Shown here piece by piece: positions 1-8,400 of a stretch of 64,000 nucleotides of DNA. Within the stretch, counting starts at the first letter, position 1; each line of letters opens with the position of its first letter. A model generated the notes under the pieces. The model had not been told where the DNA came from and searched no databases. It saw only the letters and a program-made list of their open reading frames with translations. This DNA comes from Muriicola jejuensis. Lineage in GTDB: Bacteria; Bacteroidota; Bacteroidia; Flavobacteriales; Flavobacteriaceae. A program made the position numbers and the translations under genes. Location: contig NZ_JAABOP010000001.1 in the NCBI RefSeq assembly GCF_010671595.1, positions 1,302,001 to 1,366,000 of the forward strand, read 5' to 3'.

Positions 1-1
1 C

Positions 2-862
2 AACGACCACGGCTGGGTAGCCGAGATCCTGCCCAGTGGACAGGCCAGGTATATCAGTCCGGGTGGAGTGATCGCACCCATGGGGTTGGCGGTTATGTCC
101 GGACCTAATAACCAGGACAAGGTCTATTTGGCAGACCTCTTTAATTTGAGACAATTCAATGGCACCAGTGGCCAACAAGAGGCTATCTATAAAGGGTATC
201 TGGTCCCCATCGTGCCCGAAGTAGGGATTGCCCCGCTGATTTTACCGATGAATATTTCCCAGGACGGGGAGGATCTGGTTGTCAGTTCCTGGTTCAGCGG
301 AGGCGTACAGGTATGGAATCCCATTCAAGGAGTCACAGAGTATTATCCCGACTTTGGATCACCCATGGATGCCGTCCGGTTCCAGGATGATATTATTGTA
401 TGTAATGTGGATGTCCTGGCTTCCCCCCCCGAAATAGGTCTTTTTTGGGCAAGTACAGGGAATATCATTGATCTCGGCGGTGCACTTGCTTTACCGGGTG
501 GATTGGCCACTGACGGTGAAACCCTTTGGGTGGGCGATTGGGCAACCGGGACTATTTGGGAAATTACATTCAATGGCGAGGTTCCGGATTCAGTTGAACC
601 TTTGGTAACCGGATTGAAAAACCCCGAAGGCCTTGCACTGGACCAAAACAATGGATTACTGGTTGTGGAATGGGGAGAATCCCGATTATCCCGTATTGAT
701 CTGGACACAGGAGAACGGACTACCGTGGTGGACGGCTTGAAATTGGGGAAACCCGGTCTGGGCGCACCCCCCATGTGGTCTTTTGATGCCGTAGCAGTAG
801 GCCCATCCGGAGATATCTATTTGTCCATTGCCGGAGAGAACGCCATTTACAAGGTAAAATAA
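2..862 (+). CDS. SMP-30/NHL-like six-bladed beta-propeller protein, 5'-truncated by window edge
   Basis: The reading frame is open from base 2, so the gene starts outside the window and only about 286 C-terminal residues are seen. A GTG at 68 lies in frame but the frame continues upstream of it, so it is unlikely to be the true start. The protein is built from repeated short beta-strand units, for example GGLATDGETLWVGDW, NPEGLALDQNNGLLVVEWG and FDAVAVGPSGDIYLS. This resembles SMP-30/gluconolactonase and NHL propellers, which act as sugar lactonases or as extracytoplasmic binding scaffolds. No catalytic metal site can be assigned, so the substrate is unknown. A hairpin terminator follows the stop codon, which separates it from the next gene. 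Propeller fold likely; exact function not determined. Confidence 0.7.
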   Translation, partial: NDHGWVAEILPSGQARYISPGGVIAPMGLAVMSGPNNQDKVYLADLFNLRQFNGTSGQQEAIYKGYLVPIVPEVGIAPLILPMNISQDGEDLVVSSWFSGGVQVWNPIQGVTEYYPDFGSPMDAVRFQDDIIVCNVDVLASPPEIGLFWASTGNIIDLGGALALPGGLATDGETLWVGDWATGTIWEITFNGEVPDSVEPLVTGLKNPEGLALDQNNGLLVVEWGESRLSRIDLDTGERTTVVDGLKLGKPGLGAPPMWSFDAVAVGPSGDIYLSIAGENAIYKVK

Positions 863-902
863 AAGACAGGCAAATAAAGGGAGAAAACCCGATTTGAAGA
901 TA

Positions 903-931
903 AAACCCGCACTGCAAGGTGCGGGTTTGTC
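903..931 (+). terminator. Rho-independent terminator after the beta-propeller gene
   Basis: A perfect 10-bp stem (AAACCCGCAC / GTGCGGGTTT) encloses a 6-nt loop and is followed by a short T-rich stretch. It lies 41 bases after the stop of the propeller gene. The A-run before the stem would also give a T-run on the opposite strand, so it may work in both directions. Confidence 0.8.
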
Positions 932-1117
932 TTTATCATCGGCGGGGCTTATGGCATGCTACCTTTAACCTACATTCATTAATCGAGTTCTTTACGTCAT
1001 CAACTCATATTCCGGACGCTAACAAAAGTGATCCTATTGCAGAAAAAAAGCTTATATTGGAATAACCAACCAGGACATCTTCCTCACAGAGGTCTTCGTA
1101 GAAATTACCAGCTGACC

Positions 1118-2356
1118 ATGAAAAAACCAACCCTTGTGTTCTATTACAGCATGCTGCTGTTTCTTTTCATCAGTTGTTCAAAATCCGAAAATAACTCACA
1201 GATGGCCGTTGCAGAGACGCCAAGGAAAACTATTGTTCTGGCAATAGACGGAGGAGGAATAAAAGGACTGATCCCGGCTCTGATATTAAAATCCATAGAA
1301 GATTCCATCAAAAAACAGAGCTTTCAGATATTCGACCTTATTGGGGGAAATTCTACAGGCGGGATCATAGCGGTAGGTCTAACTTCAAAAAATAATGTGA
1401 GCGGGCATCCTTTTTCTGCTGCGGAGATTTCTTCCATTTACGAAACAAATGGAGACAAAATTTTTGTGCCCCAAAAGAGTCTTCTCAGGGAAAAATATTA
1501 TGCTAAATATTATGCCGTTGACCACAGAGATAAGGGAATCGAACCTTATCTACAATCCCTTGTAGGCTCAACTACCAAGTTGAGGCATAGTCATGCCTAT
1601 ATCCGAAGCCTCAAAGATACCCGAGTGAAACAGATGTTTACCACCTCCTATATCGTGAATAGTAAGGGAGGTAAGATTGAGAACCCGGTGATCAACACAG
1701 ATTCTGGACCTTTTCTTTTCAACTGGTATGACGCTGATTCGCTGCCGAACAACAGGGATTATTACTTATGGGAAGCGGCCCGGGGGTCTAGTGCTGCCCC
1801 GATTTATTTTCCTATTGCCCATGTGGGTGGAAATACAGGGGATCGATCTGATGCAGATGAGAAATGGGTTGTGGACGGAGGGGTAATGTCAAATGACCCC
1901 GCGGTATGGGGCGTTTCAGAGGCTCTGAGAACAGGTCTGGCCAAGCGGCTTGAAGACATCATTGTAATTTCCTTGGGGACGGGTATTTACCGGGCAAACA
2001 CCGGTGTGGGGATCACCAACCAACGCGACATGATACCAAAGTCAGGTAACTGGGGGGAAGGCCCATGGATGGGCATCCCTGAAGCGATCTATAATCTTGA
2101 AGAAGAGAAAACCGCTTCCCTCATGTATATAATGATGGATGCGGTACAGCTCGTGTCAGACAGTCAGATGAAGGCCTTTGAACACGCAGGCCTTAAGTAT
2201 CTGCGCTTAGAACCATCATTAGCGCTGGAGCAGGCTGCCATGGATAATATTGACTCCACTAACATAAAATCCTTGAAAGACACCGTTGAGCACTATCTTG
2301 CCGGAGACGGAAGATCAACTTTCAAAGAGATCATCAATATTTTGAAAAATCAATAA
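1118..2356 (+). CDS. Patatin-like phospholipase lipoprotein
   Basis: This is a patatin-family serine lipid acyl hydrolase. All the family motifs are visible: the oxyanion loop DGGGIKG near residue 45, the nucleophile motif GNSTGG (GxSxG), and the DGG motif (WVVDGGVMSND), giving a Ser-Asp dyad. The chosen ATG at 1118 gives MKKPTLVFYY, a hydrophobic segment and lipobox LFISC, so the product is probably a membrane-anchored lipoprotein. The frame is open 30 codons upstream to a GTG at 1028, but that extension would bury the signal peptide. It is followed 48 bp later by a carotenoid oxygenase gene on the same strand, so the two may be co-transcribed. Patatins release fatty acids from phospholipids or neutral lipids; the substrate here cannot be read from sequence. 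Confidence 0.85.
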   Translation: MKKPTLVFYYSMLLFLFISCSKSENNSQMAVAETPRKTIVLAIDGGGIKGLIPALILKSIEDSIKKQSFQIFDLIGGNSTGGIIAVGLTSKNNVSGHPFSAAEISSIYETNGDKIFVPQKSLLREKYYAKYYAVDHRDKGIEPYLQSLVGSTTKLRHSHAYIRSLKDTRVKQMFTTSYIVNSKGGKIENPVINTDSGPFLFNWYDADSLPNNRDYYLWEAARGSSAAPIYFPIAHVGGNTGDRSDADEKWVVDGGVMSNDPAVWGVSEALRTGLAKRLEDIIVISLGTGIYRANTGVGITNQRDMIPKSGNWGEGPWMGIPEAIYNLEEEKTASLMYIMMDAVQLVSDSQMKAFEHAGLKYLRLEPSLALEQAAMDNIDSTNIKSLKDTVEHYLAGDGRSTFKEIINILKNQ

Positions 2357-2404
2357 AACTGGAATATAAGAGATCCTGAACTCCTTCAATTAAAACCAAG
2401 TGAT

Positions 2405-3904
2405 ATGTCTACTAACCAACCTTTTGGCCCTACCGATAACGCTTACCTCAATGGTAATTTCGCCCCTGTAATCACCGAGGAGGAATTCAAGGATCTTAAA
2501 ATTGAAGGTGTAATTCCCGAAGGCTTAAATGGGAAGATCCTGGTTCGCACCGGTCCCAATCCCCGATTTAAACCGAGGGACATGAAATACTATCACTGGT
2601 TCGACGGTGACGGAATGATCAATGCCTTTTATTTTGAAGACGGGAAGGTGAGGTACAAGAATCGCTATGTGCAAACCAAGAAATGGAAGTTTGAAAATGC
2701 TGCGAACCGCAGTCTTTTTGGGGGCATTCGCTCTGGGATGTCCACCACATTAAAAGGGTGGAGTGATCTAAAATTCGGATGGCTTAACCTCCTTTGGATG
2801 GGCTTTCGAACGCTTATTGGTGTTGGCCCTACTCGTGCTCAATACGAGTCGGTTGCCACCATCCTCAACGCTGCGAATACCAATGTCATGAACCTGTCTG
2901 GTAAATTACTGGCCATGGACGAGATTGGGCAGCCTTACGAAATAGACAGGGAAATCCGAACCATCGGACTCTATAACTACAAAAACAAACTCGAAGGCCC
3001 GGCTATTGCCCATCCGCTTACCGATCCTTTTACAGGGGAAAGTTTTACCATGGGGTATCAGCCCCTGCCGCCATATTTTCAATATTACAAGATCTCTGAG
3101 AAGGGAGAAATTGAAAAATATGAGCCCATTGAGGTGCCTTATGGAGTAATGATGCACGCCTTTGGCTTGAGTGAAAATTATGTGATGTTTTATCATATGC
3201 CGGCCGTTTTTGACATAAAAAATGTCGGGACACGTGAGCCCTTTCACTGGATGCCGGAAAAGGGAGCACGGCTGGGTGTCATGCCAAGAGACGGCAAATC
3301 GGACGATACGAAATGGTTTGATATCCCATTGTGCTGGGTGTTCCATAACATGAATATGTATGAAGAGGGGGATTGGTTGGTAACCGATGTTGCCAAATAC
3401 GAACGCATCCCACTATTAGGTCTTGACACCAATAATCCAAGTCCGCCTTTATACATGGATCCGATCGGGATCATGGTCAGATGGCGATTGAATTATAAAA
3501 CCGGCGAATTGAAGGAAGAACTTATCACAGACCATCCCGTTGAATTTCCAACGATGGATAGCCGATTCCTGACCCGGAAACACAAACACGGATATTTTGT
3601 AATGCTCAAAGACGCCGATCAGGAAAAAGGGCTGTGGAATACGGTCGTGCACAGGAATTTCGAAACAAATGTCAACGACGAATACTGTTTTGGGAAGGAC
3701 TATTACACAGGAGAAGCCGTATTTACACCTTCACATGAAGGATCTAAGGAAGGTGAAGGCTATTTATTGAATATCGTGTACAACGCCCAGGAAAATAAGA
3801 GTCGCCTAACCGTTTTTGACGCGATGAATGTATCCGCTGGTCCGGTAGCCACGGTGCATCTGCCCAGAAGAATAGAGTACGACTTTCACGGAAACGTTAT
3901 TTAA
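2405..3904 (+). CDS. Carotenoid oxygenase (RPE65/CCD family)
   Basis: This 499-residue protein has the length of a complete carotenoid cleavage dioxygenase, a seven-bladed propeller that holds a non-haem Fe(II) with four histidines. Candidate iron ligands are in AIAHP, MMHAF, WVFHNMN and the C-terminal YDFHGN. The N-terminal block LNGKILVRTGPNPRF and the HWFDGDGM motif are also typical. Members cleave carotenoids, apocarotenoids or stilbenes at a C=C bond, giving aldehydes or ketones. The order patatin, carotenoid oxygenase, FAD oxidoreductase suggests a small lipid or apocarotenoid processing set, but that is inference. There is a 150-bp gap before the next gene, so a separate promoter there is possible. 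Start ATG at 2405 fits the family N-terminus. Confidence 0.9.
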   Translation: MSTNQPFGPTDNAYLNGNFAPVITEEEFKDLKIEGVIPEGLNGKILVRTGPNPRFKPRDMKYYHWFDGDGMINAFYFEDGKVRYKNRYVQTKKWKFENAANRSLFGGIRSGMSTTLKGWSDLKFGWLNLLWMGFRTLIGVGPTRAQYESVATILNAANTNVMNLSGKLLAMDEIGQPYEIDREIRTIGLYNYKNKLEGPAIAHPLTDPFTGESFTMGYQPLPPYFQYYKISEKGEIEKYEPIEVPYGVMMHAFGLSENYVMFYHMPAVFDIKNVGTREPFHWMPEKGARLGVMPRDGKSDDTKWFDIPLCWVFHNMNMYEEGDWLVTDVAKYERIPLLGLDTNNPSPPLYMDPIGIMVRWRLNYKTGELKEELITDHPVEFPTMDSRFLTRKHKHGYFVMLKDADQEKGLWNTVVHRNFETNVNDEYCFGKDYYTGEAVFTPSHEGSKEGEGYLLNIVYNAQENKSRLTVFDAMNVSAGPVATVHLPRRIEYDFHGNVI

Positions 3905-4054
3905 ATTCTCTGAAAAATGAGTTTGGCAGGAAACAGAAGACTGGATTTTCTAACCTCGAATTTAAGGCGAATTGAAAAGCCAGCCCATCCCATGCAAATA
4001 ATTGATTAACTTGGAGCAGCCTCATCGCGGGGTTCTCGTTCTAAATACCAACCA

Positions 4055-5410
4055 ATGACTAAAATCGACAAAAATAGCCGTATTTGTATTATAGGCGCAG
4101 GACCTGGTGGTCTTTCCACGGGCTACTTTCTTCAAAAAGCGGGGTATAAATACGTGACTATTCTGGAAAAACTTCCCGAGGTAGGGGGCTTGTGCAACAC
4201 CATTACTTTTGAGAATAAATCCTTTGATCTCGGGGCCAATTACCTCACACCTGCCTATAAAAAAACACTTAAACTGGCCCGGGAAGTAGGCGCTAAGCTC
4301 TACTCGGAATCCCATGCCTATTGTTTTAATCCGGCAGACAAAAAATACACTTCATTGTTCGGGCAAGCCACTAAAAACACAACGGTGTGGAAGTTTTTGT
4401 GGCAATCCCTTAAATACTTTTACGAACGCTGGAGAGCTTCTAAACACTTGCCCGAAGCCGGTTACGCAGGAGTAGTTCAACACGCCGAGCTGACCTGCAC
4501 ATTTGATCAATGGTTGATCGATAAGAAATTGACCGCATTACGTGAGCTTTTTAAAGTACCGATCACGCTGATGGGGTATGGTGCACTGGAAGAGATTCCG
4601 GCACCCTATGCCCTGACCTATATGAGTAACCCAACCTTTTTCAGTTTGTTATGGTTCGGCGCGGGATTGCCTTCGATCTGGCCAAAGCGTTTTATACATG
4701 GTTTTCAGCGTTTCTGGCAACAGATCAGTTGGAATCTTACCGTTATCACAAGTGTTGATATACAGGAGATCAAAAGAGGTGAAAAGATAACAATCCACTT
4801 TAAGGTTTCCGAACATAAGATGAATGAGCTAATTCGCTCCGAGAGGAAAATGGAATTCGACCATCTCATCGTGGCCGTTCCTTTGACCCTGAAGATAGTA
4901 GAAGACCTGTTTACGAATAAAAGGACCAAGGAATGTTATCTCACCCAGGAAGAGAGATATTTGTTTGGGAAAGTAAAAACGAACCCTTTTTGCATGACGA
5001 CCTTTATCCTGGAAGACACTCATTTACCTCACAGGTTGGTCAATATTATGCCGGTTCCGGATATTGGGGACGTTTTTATCGTGACCCAACAATTTGAGGG
5101 GAATCCTTTTGTTTCATTTTATTCCAGAACCGAAACGGATGATGTTCCCAGCAAACACGATGTGATTGAGAAAGTCAAAGACTTATATCGCTTAATGGGA
5201 AGCGAATACAAAGGAGAATATTATACCCATGACAGGTGGACTTACTTTCCTCACGTTCCTGTGGACATGTTTAAAGAGGGATTCTACGATCGTTTGGAAG
5301 AGATGCAGGGGAAGAACAATACTTATTTCACGGGAGGCCTGATGGCCTTTGAATTGATAGAACCCATCCTGAATTATTCAGATTCCCTGGTAAAAAAGTA
5401 TTTTTTGTGA
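4055..5410 (+). CDS. FAD-dependent amine oxidase/desaturase-like oxidoreductase
   Basis: The N-terminus carries a classic dinucleotide-binding motif, ICIIGAGPGGLSTGYFL, followed by an acidic residue at the end of strand two (ILEK) and the second FAD motif GGLCNTITFENKSFDLG. This places it in the flavin amine oxidase, phytoene desaturase and protoporphyrinogen oxidase superfamily. The 451-residue length is usual. The C-terminal FAD-contacting segment probably lies around YFTGGLMAFELIEP. It stands 150 bp after the carotenoid oxygenase and only 23 bp before the large cyclase gene, so it is probably co-transcribed with at least the latter. The substrate is unknown. A role on carotenoid-derived or polyprenoid compounds is a guess from the neighbour. 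Confidence 0.8.
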   Translation: MTKIDKNSRICIIGAGPGGLSTGYFLQKAGYKYVTILEKLPEVGGLCNTITFENKSFDLGANYLTPAYKKTLKLAREVGAKLYSESHAYCFNPADKKYTSLFGQATKNTTVWKFLWQSLKYFYERWRASKHLPEAGYAGVVQHAELTCTFDQWLIDKKLTALRELFKVPITLMGYGALEEIPAPYALTYMSNPTFFSLLWFGAGLPSIWPKRFIHGFQRFWQQISWNLTVITSVDIQEIKRGEKITIHFKVSEHKMNELIRSERKMEFDHLIVAVPLTLKIVEDLFTNKRTKECYLTQEERYLFGKVKTNPFCMTTFILEDTHLPHRLVNIMPVPDIGDVFIVTQQFEGNPFVSFYSRTETDDVPSKHDVIEKVKDLYRLMGSEYKGEYYTHDRWTYFPHVPVDMFKEGFYDRLEEMQGKNNTYFTGGLMAFELIEPILNYSDSLVKKYFL

Positions 5411-5433
5411 GGCGTACCACAATCTAGAAACTC

Positions 5434-8400
5434 ATGGAGACTATTCCCGGATACCAGCTTAGAGAAAAACTTTATTCAGGGGCAAAGACCACTATTTACC
5501 GAGCCATCAGGAAATCAGATGGGCTTTCAGTCGTACTCAAGAACTCTGCATACAACCCTTCCCTGAGTGAAATCAATCGGTATAAGAATGAGTTTAGAAT
5601 AGCGAATACCATTTCGAGCAAAAGGACTGTAAAATACCTCGACCTCGAGCACAGGGAAGACTCTATATCCATAATAGCCGAAGATTTCGGGGGGGTGACC
5701 TTGCGGCAGTTCATGGACGAAAACCAAATCGAGCTCGGTTTGTTTTTGGATTTGGCCTCAAAAATTACCGAAGCTTTGGGGGAAATTCATGAACATCTGA
5801 TCATCCATAAAAACCTTACCCCCTTCAATATTTTCATTAACCCGGTCACCTATGAAGTAAAAATAAATGACTTCAGCATCTGTTCTTCACTTCAGAGAGA
5901 AAAACAGAGTTTAAGCGCCGTTAATGATATCGAAGGAACCCTGGAGTACATATCTCCGGAACAGACCGGCAGGATGAACCGTTCCATTGATTACAGATCG
6001 GATTTTTATACGCTGGGGATCGTTTTTTATGAAATGCTATCGGGCAGCAGACCATTTGAATCCGTGGATAAGCTGACTTTGATACACTCCCACATGGCCA
6101 CTCCTCCTGCGCCTCTGAACGAGGTTACCAGTGGAATTCCAAACATGATATCGGATATAGTGAGCAAGTTGTTGTCTAAAACAGCGGAATTGCGATACAG
6201 AAGTGCTTTCGGACTGCTCAGTGATCTAAACAGGTGCAGGGATGAATATCTCGAAAGAAATTCGATCACAGAATTTGAATTGGGAAAGGACGATATTTCA
6301 AGCCAGTTCAGCATTCCGGAAAAACTATATGGAAGAGATAAAGAGATAGAATTACTGCTTTCTGCCTTCGAAAGAGTGTGCAATGGTTCCCGGGAAATTT
6401 TTATGGTTAGCGGATATTCCGGTATCGGTAAATCTGTGCTGGTACATGAGATCCTCAAGCCGGTGGTTGCGCGGAACGGGTATTTTATAAATGGCAAGTT
6501 CGATCAATTTCAGCGCAATTTGCCCTATAGCGCTATGATCAGCGCCTATCGATTATTGATACAACAATTCCTCACGGAAGGAGAAGAAAGACTGGCGATA
6601 TGGCGAGAGAAATTTCTATCTGCCTTCGGACCGAATGGCCAGTTGATGATAGACGTTATTCCCGAATTGGAATTGATTATCGGGAAGCAGTCAACCCCAA
6701 TCCCCTTGTCAGGAGAAGCAGCGAGGAATAGATTTACCATCGTTTTTCGAAACTTCATTAAATCCCTGCCGTCCCAGGAGCATCCTCTGGTTGTTTTCTT
6801 AGATGACTTACAGTGGGCAGATATGGCAACCATCGATTTGATCCATGACATGATGAAAGTTGCCGTTAATAGCGAATCCCAGTATCTCTTCCTTATAGGG
6901 GCGTACCGGGATAACGAAGTATCGGCGGCCCATCCTTTGATGATCATGTTCAATCGGATAATGGAATTTGGAGTTGTCATTAATAATATTGAACTGGCAC
7001 CACTGAGTTTTGACGACACCCGGAATCTGATCGCTGACGCTCTTGAAAGTGAAGAAAACGTGGAATCCCTGGTAAAGATCATATATGAAAAAACAGCCGG
7101 GAACCCCTTTTTCATCAATCAATTTTTAAGGGAATTATATCAGGAGAAATTGTTGCTCTTTAATTCCGAAGAAGGAGTTTGGTTGTGGAATCGCGACCAC
7201 ATCAAACAAAAAAACTATACCGATAACGTAATTGATTTGATGTCTTCAAAGATATTACGCTTAGGAGAGACTGCGAAGAATGCAGTAAAGATAGCCTCCA
7301 TTGTCGGTGTTCGATACGAGGTGGCCATCTTGTCGAATTTACTGGGAAAGCCGAAGAAGGAAATAAGATCGGATCTAAGTGAAGCAGTAGAAGAAGGACT
7401 TATTCTTCCAATACTAAATTCTGTCGGATTAATCTCGGACTATAAATTTATTCATGACAGAGTTCAACAAGCGGCCTATTCCTTACTTGTTAAGGATGAA
7501 TCAATTAAACTTCACTATAAGATCGGGAAACTGATGCTTGAAGCATCAAAAGAAGAAATTGAAATAAAACTCTTCGACATTGTTACCCACCTGAATTTAT
7601 CGCATCGTTTTCTGGAGAATGAGGAGGAGAAAAATAAACTTGCGCAGCTTAACCTGCAGGCTGCTTCCAGGGCTAAATCATCGAACGCATATGGAGCAGC
7701 CCAGGAATATGTGAAAGCCGGGATGTCGCTGCTCCCGGCAAATAGCTGGGCAAGTGAATACGACCTGACATTGGCACTACATACAACAGGGATAGAGATA
7801 TCGCTTTTAAACAAGGACTTCGCGCAACTCGATCGACTACTGGCATCGGTTGAAGAAAATTCCCGGGAATTGAAGGACAAGGTGCCTTCCCTTGAATTTA
7901 AGATTCAGGCTTTGGCAGACCAGTCAAAGCTTATAGAAGCGATTTCTGAGGCGAGGTCTGTGTTATCTCTTTTGGGGGTTAAACTTCCAAAAAAACCCGG
8001 AAATATGGATATTATGGCGGGTTTAATGAGCACCAAATGGGCTATAGGACGCAAAAAGGCTCATGAAATCATCAACCTTCCTGAAATGCAGGATCCGCTA
8101 AAATTAGCGGCCATGAGAATACTTATCAGCACCGCCTCATCTGCCTTTCTCGCCATGCCCAACATGTTTCCTGTAATAGTTTTCAATCTGGTTAAGCTTT
8201 CCCTCAAACATGGGAATTCAAAATATTCGACATACGGGTATGTTACATATGGTCTGATTTTATGTGGGGCTCTCGGGCATATGAAGTCTGGGAATCATTT
8301 CGGAAACATCGCACTAGACATTATGCATCGATACGATGCAACGGCTCTGAAGGCCAAGACGTATTTTGTCTATTACGCATTCATCTATCAGTGGCAATTT

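Noticed and set aside
343-774. 143-residue minus-strand frame
   Set aside because: Shadow of the propeller gene; Ser/Pro-rich with no domain.
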